Part shown: piece by piece, positions 43,555-52,210 of the stretch
Numbering within the stretch: the stretch's first letter is position 1
How the letters are laid out: each line of letters starts with the position of its first letter
Origin: Prevotella sp. UBA6447
GTDB taxonomy: Bacteria; Bacteroidota; Bacteroidia; Bacteroidales; Bacteroidaceae
Length of the DNA: 62,844 nucleotides
Reading direction: 5' to 3'
Assembly: GCA_002437115.1 (NCBI GenBank)
Contig: DJOD01000048.1
Coordinates: 1-62,844 of the forward strand
Translations under genes and position numbers: made by a program
Notes under the pieces: generated by a model
Databases searched by the model: none
What the model was told of the DNA's origin: nothing
What the model saw: only the letters and a program-made list of their open reading frames with translations

Positions 43555-43986
43555 TTACTCAATCACGAAGAGCGCGTCGTCTTCGAGCACGCTTTGGCCA
43601 ATCTTCACGCAGATGGCCGTAACCTTGCCGCTCTTTTCCGCTTCAATGTTGTTGGCCATCTTCATGGCTTCCAGAACGAGCACGGCATCGCCCGCCTTCA
43701 CCTCGTCGCCCACCTTCACGTTGATGGCGGTGATGGTTCCGGGTAGCGGAGCCTTTGTGGCGTTGGCCACATTAGCGTTGACGGCAGGGGCGGCGTTGTC
43801 TTCCTCGCTTTCGGCTGAGGGCTTGCCCAGCTCCACCTTTTTCTTCTCGGGTTCCGTTGGCTTCTCCATTCCCACTTCGTAAGCCTCTCCGTTGACCTTC
43901 ACGTTGGCTACGTACGTCTCCTCGTTGATGTCGCCAATCTCGACATTGTACTCTTTACCGTCAATGGTATATTTGAATTCTTTCAT
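43555..43986 (-). CDS. Biotin carboxyl carrier protein
   Basis: A 143-residue biotinyl carrier. The biotinylated lysine is Lys109 in LEAMKM. A variable N-terminal domain (1-45) and a Pro/Ala/Glu-rich linker (about 46-80) precede the lipoyl/biotinyl fold starting at APLPGTITAI. It carries carboxyl groups for the adjacent carboxyltransferase. Its ATG overlaps the stop of the 51-residue gene (TAATG). Confidence 0.92.
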   Translation of the reverse strand: MKEFKYTIDGKEYNVEIGDINEETYVANVKVNGEAYEVGMEKPTEPEKKKVELGKPSAESEEDNAAPAVNANVANATKAPLPGTITAINVKVGDEVKAGDAVLVLEAMKMANNIEAEKSGKVTAICVKIGQSVLEDDALFVIE

Positions 43987-44141
43987 TATCTTGTTGGTTT
44001 TGCTGTGAAAGACAGGAACTTGGCATTCCATAAAGTGTGTTTGGGCTTAATGGTGATGACATTGGGCTCCTTGTCGTGAACGTTGTTGCCCTGGTACTCA
44101 TAGAGTGCCATGGCAATGGCTGCATAAGTGTTTTTGTCCAT
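43986..44141 (-). CDS. 51-residue protein of the carboxylase operon
   Basis: The frame reads MDKNTYAAIAMALYEYQGNN, then a VHDKEP and ITIKPKHTLWNAK segment. It sits between the carboxyltransferase and biotin carrier genes, where other systems encode an OadG-like gamma/delta subunit. It has no clear membrane helix, so it is not a standard OadG. Overlap of its stop with the next ATG makes co-translation likely. I recall the same small ORF at this place in other Bacteroidales; function unknown, possibly an assembly factor. Confidence 0.7.
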   Translation of the reverse strand: MDKNTYAAIAMALYEYQGNNVHDKEPNVITIKPKHTLWNAKFLSFTAKPTR

Positions 44142-44181
44142 TGAAAATTCTGATTATTTTCCTGATGACTGTGTTATGTCC

Positions 44182-45747
44182 TTACATGGGCATGCATCCG
44201 TGCTTCTTGGCAGGCAAGCTCTGGCGTTTGGAGGCCAACTGTGCCAACCCACGGCAGATGCGGAAGCGCGTGTTGCGAGGCTCAATGACATCATCGATGT
44301 AGCCAAATTGTGCAGCTTGGTATGGGTTTGCGAACGTCTCCGTGTACTCGTCTTCCTTTTCTGCGAGGAACGCCTTCACGTCTCCGCCCTCCTCTTTGAT
44401 TTTTTTCGCATCCTTTGCGCAGAGCACCGCTACGGCACCCGAAGCGCCCATGACGGCAATCTCGGCCGTTGGCCATGCGAAGTTGAGGTCGGCCCTCAAT
44501 TGTTTGCAGCCCATGACGATATGGCTGCCTCCATAGCTCTTACGCAGGGTGATGGTAATCTTTGGCACGGTAGCTTCGCCATAGGCATACAGCAGTTGTG
44601 CTCCGTGCAAGATAACGGCGTTGTATTCCTGGCCTGTTCCTGGCAAGAAACCTGGCACGTCCACCAGGCTGACGATGGGGATGTTGAAAGCGTCGCAGAA
44701 ACGCACGAAGCGCGCGCCCTTACGGCTAGCGTTCACGTCGAGCACACCCGCATAAGCAGAAGGCTGGTTGGCCACGATACCTACGCTCTGTCCGTTGAAA
44801 CGGGCAAAGCCTGTTATGATGTTCTTTGCAAACTTAGGCTGCACCTCGAAGAACTCGTTGTTGTCCGTGATGGCCGTGATGACCTTGTACATGTCGTAAG
44901 CCTTGTTGGGGTCGTCGGGCAGGATGTCGTTGAGCAGGTCTTCCTTGCGGTCGATGGGGTCGTCACATTCCACACGTGGGGCTTCCTCCATGTTGTTGGA
45001 AGGCAGGTAGCTGAGCAACTTCTTGATGAGTGCCATGGCGTCCTCCTCGGTCTTGGCCGTGAAACTTGTTACGCCACTCTTGCTGGCGTGCACGCTTGCG
45101 CCTCCCAAGTGTTCCGAGTCAATCTCTTCGCCTGTGACAGTCTTCACCACCTTGGGCCCTGTGAGAAACATGTAGCTGGTCCCCTCTGTCATGACGATGA
45201 AGTCGGTGAGCGCGGGTGAGTAGACTGCGCCACCTGCGCATGGACCCATGATCATGGATATCTGCGGCACCACGCCAGAGGCGAGGATGTTGCGCTCGAA
45301 GATCTCACCATATCCGGCCAATGCAGAGATGCCCTCTTGTATGCGTGCGCCACCCGAGTCGTTCATGCCAATGACAGGAGCCCCGTTCTGCATGGCCATG
45401 TCCATGATCTTGCACATTTTCTGCGCCATGGTTTCCGAGAGTGAGCCGCCGTTCACGGTAAAATCCTGTGCGTACACATATACCAGGCGACCGTCTATGG
45501 TAGCAGAGCCAGCCACAACACCATCGCCCAAAAATTGTTTCTTCTCCATGCCAAAGTTGTGGCAACGGTGGAGCTTGAACATGTCGTACTCCTCAAAGCT
45601 ATCCTTGTCAACGAGCATCTCGATGCGTTCGCGTGCGGTGTACTTGCCGCGTGCATGCTGCTTGTCGATAGCTTTTTGCCCGCCACCGAGCCGTGCCTGC
45701 TCGCGTTTGGCAACGAGGTCTTTAATCTTCTCTGTTTGCTTGCTCAT
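44182..45747 (-). CDS. Biotin-dependent acyl-CoA carboxyltransferase, beta subunit type (MmdA-like)
   Basis: A 521-residue crotonase-fold carboxyltransferase with two tandem domains. Segments include TARERIEMLVDKDSFEEYDMF, GGSLSETMAQKMCKIMDMA, NDSGGARIQEGI and GPCAGGAVYSPALTDF. Later come DVPGFLPGTGQEY and KSYGGSHIVMG. It moves a carboxyl group between biotin and propionyl- or methylmalonyl-CoA. No biotin carboxylase or OadB-type sodium pump is beside it, so it is open whether it works in carboxylation or in methylmalonyl-CoA decarboxylation. Confidence 0.92.
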   Translation of the reverse strand: MSKQTEKIKDLVAKREQARLGGGQKAIDKQHARGKYTARERIEMLVDKDSFEEYDMFKLHRCHNFGMEKKQFLGDGVVAGSATIDGRLVYVYAQDFTVNGGSLSETMAQKMCKIMDMAMQNGAPVIGMNDSGGARIQEGISALAGYGEIFERNILASGVVPQISMIMGPCAGGAVYSPALTDFIVMTEGTSYMFLTGPKVVKTVTGEEIDSEHLGGASVHASKSGVTSFTAKTEEDAMALIKKLLSYLPSNNMEEAPRVECDDPIDRKEDLLNDILPDDPNKAYDMYKVITAITDNNEFFEVQPKFAKNIITGFARFNGQSVGIVANQPSAYAGVLDVNASRKGARFVRFCDAFNIPIVSLVDVPGFLPGTGQEYNAVILHGAQLLYAYGEATVPKITITLRKSYGGSHIVMGCKQLRADLNFAWPTAEIAVMGASGAVAVLCAKDAKKIKEEGGDVKAFLAEKEDEYTETFANPYQAAQFGYIDDVIEPRNTRFRICRGLAQLASKRQSLPAKKHGCMPM

Positions 45748-45783
45748 AATTTATTTGATTATTGCTATTTACATTATTGGGCG

Positions 45784-45791
45784 CAAAGTTA
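45784..45791 (-). promoter_or_regulatory. Promoter -7 box for the carboxylase operon
   Basis: Minus-strand TAACTTTG, 36 bases before the carboxyltransferase ATG. Confidence 0.55.
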
Positions 45792-45874
45792 CGAATTTTA
45801 AATGAGAATGGGGCAGAACTAATTGTAAATAATGTTATTGTGCAAACTGTCGCCTTTTCTCACGCTGCTTGCGT

Positions 45875-46756
45875 TCAGTCATCGTAACGTTTGAGGATGT
45901 CTTGGTAGGCGTCTATCCTCCTGTCACGGAGGAACGGCCACCAGCGTCTCACCTGTTCGGAGTGTGCCATATCGATGTCCACGACGACTCGCTCCTCCTC
46001 ACATTCCGAGGCTTGGTAACAGATCTCACCTTGTGGCCCCGCCACAAAGCTTGATCCCCAAAACTGTATGCCTGCCGTCTGATGGCTGGGGTCGTCCTCG
46101 TGTCCCACACGGTTCACGGATATGACGGGTATTCCGTTGGCCACCGCGTGTCCCCGTTGCACGGTTGTCCAGGCTGTCCGTTGCCGTTGCTGTTCTTCCG
46201 CAAGGTCGCTCGATTCATATCCGATGGCCGTTGGATAGATAAGCAATTGTGCGCCTCGCAGGGTCATGAGCCTTGCTGCTTCGGGGTACCACTGGTCCCA
46301 GCAGACCATGACCCCCAGTCGTCCTACTGAGGTGTCAATGGGCCGGAAGCCAAGGTCGCCAGGCGTGAAATAGAACTTCTCGAAATAAGCTGGGTCGTCG
46401 GGTATGTGCATCTTGCGGTATTTGCCAGCGATGGTCCCGTCGTTGTCGATGACGACGGCTGTGTTGTGGTATAGCCCGGCTGCCCTGCGCTCAAAGAGTG
46501 AGGTCACGATGACCACGCCGTATGTCTTGGCCAGTTTGGCAAAGAAGCGTGTTGATGGTCCTGGGATGGGTTCAGCAAGGTCGAAGTTTCCTACCTCTTC
46601 CGTTTGGCAGAAGTAGAGGGAGTTGTGAAGTTCCTGCAGCACGATTAGCTGCGCTCCCTGCTTTGCCAGTTCGCTTATGCCGTCGGCCAGTCGCCTCAGG
46701 TTGTCTTCCACGTCGGAAGAGTTGTGTTGTTGAATGAATCCTATTCTTAGTTGCAT
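45875..46756 (-). CDS. aguB: N-carbamoylputrescine amidase
   Basis: A 293-residue nitrilase-superfamily enzyme. The Glu-Lys-Cys triad is visible in VLQELHNSLYF, KYRKMHIPDDPAYFEK and MVCWDQWYPEAARL. It hydrolyses N-carbamoylputrescine to putrescine, CO2 and ammonia. The start at 46756 (MQLRIGFIQQ) is preferred over 46804. It lies 64 bases after agmatine deiminase, the enzyme that makes its substrate. Confidence 0.93.
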   Translation of the reverse strand: MQLRIGFIQQHNSSDVEDNLRRLADGISELAKQGAQLIVLQELHNSLYFCQTEEVGNFDLAEPIPGPSTRFFAKLAKTYGVVIVTSLFERRAAGLYHNTAVVIDNDGTIAGKYRKMHIPDDPAYFEKFYFTPGDLGFRPIDTSVGRLGVMVCWDQWYPEAARLMTLRGAQLLIYPTAIGYESSDLAEEQQRQRTAWTTVQRGHAVANGIPVISVNRVGHEDDPSHQTAGIQFWGSSFVAGPQGEICYQASECEEERVVVDIDMAHSEQVRRWWPFLRDRRIDAYQDILKRYDD

Positions 46757-46820
46757 GTGTTGTTGGTGTTTTTGTTTGGTTATGCAGGGCGTGTCTTGTG
46801 CCAAGCTCTTGTGTGGGGAC

Positions 46821-47942
46821 TTAGGTGAAGAAAGGCTCGTTGCTCGTGTGGTGATCCTCGATGTCTGGCATCCTTTCGAGCACCCCCTCGGGATATTGCA
46901 TAGTGAGGCAGTGGAGCGAGCCGTGTTGTCTGATGGCAGTTCTGGCGTCGATGCCGATGATCACTCGGTCGGGGAACGCCCTGTGGATGCGCTCCATGGC
47001 GAGTTGGTCATTGTCGGGCTGTTGGTAGGTGGGCACCAGCACCGCCCCGTTGAGGATGACAAAGTTGGCGTAGGTGGCGGGCAACCGTTCCCCGTTGTCG
47101 TAGATGCCCTGTGGCATGGGCAGTCGCAACAGGTGGTAGGGCTTTCCGCCCATGGTTCTCAGCCCTTCCAATTGTTGCTGCAAGGCTGCGAAGTCGTCAA
47201 AGTGAGGGTCTTCGTTGTCATCGCATCCCACATAGAGCAAAGTGTCGTGAGGAGCCATGCGCACGATGGTGTCGATATGCCCATCGGTATCGTCACCCTC
47301 CAGCCGCCCGTGGTCTATCCAAATGACACGGTTGGCATGAAACTGGTTGAGCAGTCGCTCTTCTATCTTTCGCTTGTCGAGCGGCTGGTTGCGGTGTGGC
47401 GCCAGCATGCACGACGTGGTAGTCATGATGGTGCCTTGCCCGTCGCTCTCGATGGCTCCGCCTTCAAGTACGAAGTCGGTATGGTTCTCGAGCGCCGCGT
47501 GGAACACCCCTGCGTAATATAGTTGCAGGTTGATGGCGTTGTCCTTTTGCCAGTCGAACTTTTCGCCCCATCCGTTGAACTTGAAGTCGAGCATGTGGTT
47601 TTTCACAAAGAACCCTTTGGCCTGGTGTGTGGATGTTAGGGTCAGTGGGGCATGATCGCGTGCCCATGTGTCGTTGGTGTCGATTTCGCGGATGATGACG
47701 CGGCTCATGCTGTCTTTGTCGAGCACTTTGGACAATTGTGCTTTGGTGGCAGCCTTTTCGGGCGTGACAACGAGCAACAGTTCTCTCTTGGCAATTTCGC
47801 GTGCCATCTCGAGAAATGTGCGTGTGATGTCTTCCAGGTATGGTTTCCAGTCGGTTCTGGCGTGTGGCCACGTCAGCTGGATGCCACTTTGTGGCGACCA
47901 TTCGGCTGGCAAGATGAAGTTGCAAAGTGTGTTGTGGTTCAT
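46821..47942 (-). CDS. aguA: Agmatine deiminase
   Basis: A 373-residue guanidino-group hydrolase that turns agmatine into N-carbamoylputrescine. Recognisable segments are LPAEWSPQSGIQLTWPH, IDTNDTWARDHAP, EGGAIESDGQGT and DDTDGHIDTIVR. The catalytic cysteine is Cys345 in GSLHCLTMQYP. The start at 47942 is chosen because the conserved sequence begins there. First gene of the two-gene polyamine operon. Confidence 0.94.
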   Translation of the reverse strand: MNHNTLCNFILPAEWSPQSGIQLTWPHARTDWKPYLEDITRTFLEMAREIAKRELLLVVTPEKAATKAQLSKVLDKDSMSRVIIREIDTNDTWARDHAPLTLTSTHQAKGFFVKNHMLDFKFNGWGEKFDWQKDNAINLQLYYAGVFHAALENHTDFVLEGGAIESDGQGTIMTTTSCMLAPHRNQPLDKRKIEERLLNQFHANRVIWIDHGRLEGDDTDGHIDTIVRMAPHDTLLYVGCDDNEDPHFDDFAALQQQLEGLRTMGGKPYHLLRLPMPQGIYDNGERLPATYANFVILNGAVLVPTYQQPDNDQLAMERIHRAFPDRVIIGIDARTAIRQHGSLHCLTMQYPEGVLERMPDIEDHHTSNEPFFT

Positions 47943-47983
47943 GTCAGTTGGATTTTGGGGCTTCCACACCCCGAATGTTTTTG

Positions 47984-47991
47984 CAAATGTA
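47984..47991 (-). promoter_or_regulatory. Promoter -7 box for aguA-aguB
   Basis: Minus-strand TACATTTG, 41 bases before the aguA ATG. Confidence 0.55.
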
Positions 47992-48065
47992 CAGAAATCA
48001 TTTGGATAGCGTCGCAAAAAAACAAAAATTCTTTTGAAAACGATAGTAGGCTTTTAAAAATATTG

Positions 48066-48073
48066 TAACTTTG
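48066..48073 (+). promoter_or_regulatory. Promoter -7 box for the FetAB-like pair
   Basis: TAACTTTG ends 24 bases before the ATG at 48098 and overlaps an upstream in-frame Met at 48071, which rules that Met out as the start. Confidence 0.6.
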
Positions 48074-48097
48074 TGGAAACTAATAATCGGAAGATTC

Positions 48098-48694
48098 ATG
48101 CTGGAGTTTAAGAATGTGAGCGTGCGCCTATCGGCCGACCTTGTGTCGATGCCGTTCTCGCTGGAGATGGACGGAGGGGTGGTGGCATGCTTGTCGGGCG
48201 ATGCTGGCAGCGGCAAGAGCCAGTTGCTCTTGGCCATACTGGGGCTCGCTCCCTTGGAATCGGGTTACATCACCCTGGATGGCGAACTTGTCACCCGTGA
48301 ATCCAGTGCTTACTTTCGCAACATGATTGCCTATGTGCCCCAACGGATGCCCTCGGATCACGTAAAGGTTCAGGAGCTGTTCGAGGATCTTCTCGGTCTT
48401 CGTGTCGCAGCTCCAGTGTCGGCAAGCCTGTCAGCCCTGCCTAAGCGTTGGGAGGCCATGGGGCTTCCTGCTGACTTGCTTGACCAGTGGACTGACCAAG
48501 TGGCGGCTCCTTTGCTGCGCACGGCCATGCTTGCAGCGGTACCCCTGTTGCGCCGTCCCATTGTGCTGTTGGACGACCCGGCACCACAGGCCGTGGAGAG
48601 TGGCTTGGTTGGCGGATTGGCATCGAGTGGGGTAGAGGTGCTTTACGCTACCCGCCATGATGACTTGCCGTGTCATAAAATCGTAAAAATCTGA
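48098..48694 (+). CDS. Small ABC-type ATPase, FetA-like but degenerate
   Basis: A 198-residue ATP-binding protein. Walker A is GDAGSGKS (34-41), followed by a Q-loop-like YVPQRMP. The Walker B equivalent is IVLLDDP, with Asp where the catalytic Glu is expected. No LSGGQ signature is visible before it; the region reads APLLRTAMLAAVPLLRRP. The gene lies three bases before a FetB-type permease, so it should be its partner, but hydrolysis may be weak or unusual. Confidence 0.7.
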   Translation: MLEFKNVSVRLSADLVSMPFSLEMDGGVVACLSGDAGSGKSQLLLAILGLAPLESGYITLDGELVTRESSAYFRNMIAYVPQRMPSDHVKVQELFEDLLGLRVAAPVSASLSALPKRWEAMGLPADLLDQWTDQVAAPLLRTAMLAAVPLLRRPIVLLDDPAPQAVESGLVGGLASSGVEVLYATRHDDLPCHKIVKI

Positions 48695-48697
48695 ATC

Positions 48698-49549
48698 ATG
48701 GACATATCAGTATTAGGACTTTTTCTGGGCTTGCTGTTGCTTGCCTTCCCTATTTATATAATGTGTGCTTTCCGCCTCCGTCTCATGCGGCGTTTCTTTG
48801 TGTCGTTGGCTCGCATGGTCTTGACGTTGGTCGTGGCGGGAGCGATGATGGCCTTGCTGCTGCGCAACAACCAAGTGTGGGCAAGTGTCTTGGCTGGCTT
48901 TGTGCTTGCCCTGTTGTCATCGGTAGTCATCGTGGCAAGGTCGGGACTTCGTCCAGGGCGGCTGTTGGCGGCTGTTGCCGTAGGCAGCGTGCTGCCACTC
49001 TTCGTGTTGTCCCTATATGTGCTGGCTCTCGTGTTGTCGCTCAAGTCCCCTTTTGATGTTCGTTACTTCATTCCTCTTTTTTGTTTGATGGTCGGTTCGG
49101 CGGCAGGGCTCACCGCTCGTGCGCTTCGGGCCTATTATGTGGGGCTCGAACACCATAACGAACTTTACTATTACCTGTTGGGCAACGGTGCTACCCACCG
49201 CGAGGCAGTGCGCCATTTCATGCGTCGTGGGTTCCAGGCTGCCTTGTTGCCAGCCATGCGACGCATGAGTAGCCTGTTTGTGACGGTGGCTCCTGCGTTG
49301 ACACTTGGCCTGGTGATGTGTGGGGTAGGGATATGGACAGCCGTCTTCTTGGAGATTGTTTTGATGATTGCAGTCGTGTGCTATGCCATTTCCACGTTTT
49401 GGTTGGCGGTGCTCCTTTCTCGCCGTTACGCTTTCGATGGATATGAGCGTCTGCGCCCGATGAAGAGAAGCGAGTCTGCTGAGGCAGTCTCTGACAACTC
49501 TTCAGAGCAAGATGAGGTGCAGGATGGGCAAGAACCTCAAGAGGTATAA
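48698..49549 (+). CDS. FetB-family (UPF0014) ABC permease
   Basis: A 283-residue inner-membrane protein with six or seven hydrophobic helices. The family core reads FCLMVGSAAGLTARALRAYY and HREAVRHFMRRGFQAALLP. The last 35 residues are an acidic, Ser/Glu/Gln-rich tail. FetAB of enteric bacteria is linked to iron export and oxidative stress resistance; that role here is inferred from family only. Confidence 0.82.
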   Translation: MDISVLGLFLGLLLLAFPIYIMCAFRLRLMRRFFVSLARMVLTLVVAGAMMALLLRNNQVWASVLAGFVLALLSSVVIVARSGLRPGRLLAAVAVGSVLPLFVLSLYVLALVLSLKSPFDVRYFIPLFCLMVGSAAGLTARALRAYYVGLEHHNELYYYLLGNGATHREAVRHFMRRGFQAALLPAMRRMSSLFVTVAPALTLGLVMCGVGIWTAVFLEIVLMIAVVCYAISTFWLAVLLSRRYAFDGYERLRPMKRSESAEAVSDNSSEQDEVQDGQEPQEV

Positions 49550-49562
49550 AACTTTACAAGCG

Positions 49563-49630
49563 ACATCAAAAAACAGCGGTTGTTAGCCACTGCGCTTTGG
49601 ATGAGTGCAAATACGCGCTGTTTTTGATGT
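49563..49630. terminator. Inverted repeat after the FetB-like gene
   Basis: acatcaaaaaacagcg (49563-49578) and cgctgtttttgatgt (49616-49630) pair with one bulged A around a 37-base loop. It may terminate the FetAB-like transcript. The rest of the gap to 49947 contains a 56-codon minus-strand ORF (49784-49954) that overlaps the next stop codon, which I do not recognise. Confidence 0.4.
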
Positions 49631-49947
49631 TGGTGTAAGCTCTTCGATTACAAAGAGTTACGCAATTTGCTTCAAAAAATCCTTCCGAACTATTCATTCT
49701 GACTCACGAAAGGGGTCTTATTGATGAATGATAAAGTCCAAATCTTGGCTTAATAGATACCAAAAGACTGCTCGAAAAAGGCTTCATCTCTTTGCGATTA
49801 AGGCCAAATAGTCGTTGTTTGGTGCAAAAACAGGGTTGTTCCCAGTTCCAAGTGTCTTGAAAATGCGCCCTGGGCCATCTGGATGCTGATGTGCTGCGGT
49901 ATGTAGTTTCATGGGATGATTTTTGACAATATAGTCATCCTGTGTTG

Positions 49948-50901
49948 TCACCATTTCAGTTTGATACTTGTAATCCAGTCTTTCAGCACGCCGGCGTACT
50001 GGTCTTGCGAGTCGGCCACGAGGAGCAGCACACGCGACCCGTCGGCCAGGGTCGGTCCCGAGCACATGCCCTCATAGTTGGCCAGGCTGCGTCCTATGAG
50101 CGACAACGATGTGCGCCACGACATGAGCAACTGCTTTTTAAGGGTATGCTCATCCGTTGGTAAGTCGTTGGAGGCGTTTGGGGTTACTTTATATAATTTA
50201 CACTTGACAAATGCCCCAACCTTTGCCTTGGGTACGTAAAACTCTCGTTCAAGCAGTAGCACCGTCCCGTCGTCGAGGGCACACACCGTCCCGACACCGT
50301 GCGCGTAGTGGAGGGCTTTTGAGGCGATGGCCTCAGGCTTGTCGACTTGGTAACGGAATGACCGCCTTGGTTGCAGGTCTTCGCCAAACGATTGTAAAAC
50401 GATGCTGTCAGCCTCATTGCAGGTCCAGTAGGTATGCGTGTCCGCATTGTACGACAACGCCTCAAGTCCCAGGTTGCCTTTCAGATGACGAAATCTTCCA
50501 GGCAAGTTCATCTGTCTGCCTGTCCGCTTGCCGTCCATGTGGTATTCCAGTATGCGGTTGTCGGCCTCGCCGCTAATCCAAATGGTGTTGGTTGATGAGT
50601 TATAGGCCACTCCCTCGTCGTCGCGGCCAGGGTGCCCGCTACTGCGGAACCCCAAGTTGCTGGCTCGCTTCACCTCGCCGGTAATGCTGTCTACCTGTAT
50701 GTTGAAGATGAAGAAGCCGTCTTCGTCCGACTTGTCGCTCACCACAGCGTAGCGGTCGCCTCCCAGCCAGGCTATGCCACTGTAGTTGCCGGCGGGGATG
50801 GCCTTCGGAAAGGCGTGTTGCTTATTTTTCTTCATCTCCTGCTGGGCTTGGACAGTGATGACGCAAAGTGTTAAGAGTAAGAATGATAAGAAATGTCGCA
50901 T
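49948..50901 (-). CDS. Secreted phytase-like (esterase-like) beta-propeller protein
   Basis: A 317-residue exported protein with signal peptide MRHFLSFLLLTLCVITVQA. It matches the esterase-like activity of phytase family through segments such as AGNYSGIAWLGGDRYAVVSD, RDDEGVAYNSSTNTIWISGE, NLGLEALSYN and NYEGMCSGPTLADGSRVLLL. These suggest a six-bladed propeller. Its biochemical activity is not known from sequence. It stands alone. Confidence 0.75.
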   Translation of the reverse strand: MRHFLSFLLLTLCVITVQAQQEMKKNKQHAFPKAIPAGNYSGIAWLGGDRYAVVSDKSDEDGFFIFNIQVDSITGEVKRASNLGFRSSGHPGRDDEGVAYNSSTNTIWISGEADNRILEYHMDGKRTGRQMNLPGRFRHLKGNLGLEALSYNADTHTYWTCNEADSIVLQSFGEDLQPRRSFRYQVDKPEAIASKALHYAHGVGTVCALDDGTVLLLEREFYVPKAKVGAFVKCKLYKVTPNASNDLPTDEHTLKKQLLMSWRTSLSLIGRSLANYEGMCSGPTLADGSRVLLLVADSQDQYAGVLKDWITSIKLKW

Positions 50902-50965
50902 GGCCTTTTTCTGTTTCTAACGCGCAAGAAATCTATTTATTGCCCCGCAAAAAAACAATCATTTG

Positions 50966-50997
50966 TTTGGAGGATAAAAAGTAAAGTCGTACATTTG
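50966..50997 (+). promoter_or_regulatory. Promoter of riboflavin synthase
   Basis: TTTG (50966-50969), 20-base spacer, TACATTTG (50990-50997). The implied leader is about 270 bases, unusually long for this window. Confidence 0.7.
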
Positions 50998-51217
50998 CAA
51001 TTGAAAAGGAGAAACCCTTTGGGAGTCGTATCGGTTCGATTGGGATACTCATCAAATTACATTGAAAACCGAGATGCTTCTCTTGCCAATGGCGGGCCAC
51101 ATAAATCGCCTTCACGACTAAGCATGATTGCCGGTGGATTACAAAGACGGAGAGCTCTCACAACTTTTAAAGCTGGAGTTTTCATCACATCATCGGTATG
51201 ATTCCCTTTTTTCTAAC

Positions 51218-51275
51218 GGAGAATTGAGCCGGGAGGACATCCTCACCTCAGTTCTCCATTTTTTAATTTTTAAGG
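51218..51275 (+). terminator. Terminator-like hairpin directly before riboflavin synthase (candidate attenuator)
   Basis: An 11-bp stem (51218-51228 ggagaattgag with 51247-51257 ctcagttctcc, one G-U) has a smaller gagg/cctc hairpin in its loop. It is followed by attttttaattttt, ending a few bases before the ATG. I found no recognisable FMN riboswitch in the leader from 51000 to 51217. Confidence 0.55.
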
Positions 51276-51277
51276 AT

Positions 51278-51880
51278 ATGTTTAGCGGAATAGTAGAAGA
51301 GATGGCGACCGTTGTCGCTGTGAAAAAGTATCAAGGGAACATTGACTTTACCCTCCGTTGCTCGTTTGTCGATGAGCTGAAGATTGACCAAAGCGTGGCT
51401 CACAATGGCGTGTGCCTAACTGTGGTGGCCATTACAGATGGCACCTACACCGTGACGGCCATGAAGGAGACGCTCGACCGAACCAACCTTTCGCAGCTCT
51501 CTGTGGGCGACAAGGTGAACGTGGAACGTTCCATGTTGATGAACGGTAGGCTTGATGGCCATATCGTGCAAGGCCACGTCGATGAGACGGCTACTTGCGT
51601 GGCTATGGTAGATGCTGATGGAAGTACCTATTTCACTTTCCAGTACAAGGCCGACAAGGAAATGTCAAAACGAGGCTACTTCACCGTGGACAAGGGATCC
51701 GTCACGGTCAATGGCGTGTCGCTCACGGTGATCAACCCCACCGACGACACTTTCCAGGTGGCTATCATACCTTATACCCGTGAAAACACCAATTTCCGTG
51801 ACATACAGCTGGGGACGGAGGTCAACATTGAGTTTGACATCCTTGGAAAATATCTGGCTCGGCTAAGTCATTTCGCATGA
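51278..51880 (+). CDS. ribE: Riboflavin synthase, alpha chain
   Basis: A 200-residue enzyme with two lumazine-binding repeats. The family start MFSGIVEE fixes the ATG at 51278. Repeat motifs are VAHNGVCLTVV in the first half and VTVNGVSLTVI in the second, with GHIVQGHVDET between. It forms riboflavin from two 6,7-dimethyl-8-ribityllumazine molecules. Monocistronic; expression may be set by the leader hairpin. Confidence 0.94.
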   Translation: MFSGIVEEMATVVAVKKYQGNIDFTLRCSFVDELKIDQSVAHNGVCLTVVAITDGTYTVTAMKETLDRTNLSQLSVGDKVNVERSMLMNGRLDGHIVQGHVDETATCVAMVDADGSTYFTFQYKADKEMSKRGYFTVDKGSVTVNGVSLTVINPTDDTFQVAIIPYTRENTNFRDIQLGTEVNIEFDILGKYLARLSHFA

Positions 51881-51900
51881 TAGGGCACGACTAATAGGCC

Positions 51901-52207
51901 ATGCCTATGATATCGCGGGCGTTAGCCCCTGGCTACACCGGTCACAAGAAGCTGCCCGAGTTTGGGCTCATCAACATGAACCGAAGGCAACTGCGTGAAG
52001 CGGGGAAAGGAACGTGCGGGCTCTGCGACCCTGCGCTGGGTTGCTTCCTCAGCCCCGACAACTACGTGTGGGGAGCCCGACAGCAGCTAAAGCTTTTGCC
52101 CGCTACCGCTACTGCCTCAACAACCCACTGAACTATACTGTTTGGTGGTTGAAGAAGCTCCTCACCTCTTTGAGCAAAATAGGCGGCGCATTGCTTAAAA
52201 AATCTTA
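51901..52207 (+). pseudogene. Second RHS core fragment, frameshifted
   Basis: A short relic of an RHS core. The first frame gives APGYTGHKKLPEFGLINMNR, then a decayed FLSPDNYV; after a shift near 52090 the next frame gives RYCLNNPLNYT. The match to the relic at 10.9-11.7 kb is clear (GYTGHE, INMNR, FLSPDNYV, YCLNNPL). There is no body and no tip domain. It abuts the 3' end of the peptide locus. Confidence 0.65.
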
Positions 52208-52210
52208 GCT

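Noticed and set aside
48071..48097. Upstream Met as start of the FetA-like ATPase
   Set aside because: It overlaps the TAACTTTG promoter box and adds non-conserved residues; MLEFKNVSV at 48098 is the usual ABC start.
49784..49954. 56-codon minus-strand ORF overlapping the stop of the phytase-like gene
   Set aside because: No recognisable motif, signal or context. The overlap is suggestive, but the composition does not support a gene strongly enough to list.
51000..51277. FMN riboswitch before riboflavin synthase
   Set aside because: The conserved aptamer segments could not be found; only the terminator-like hairpin is supported.
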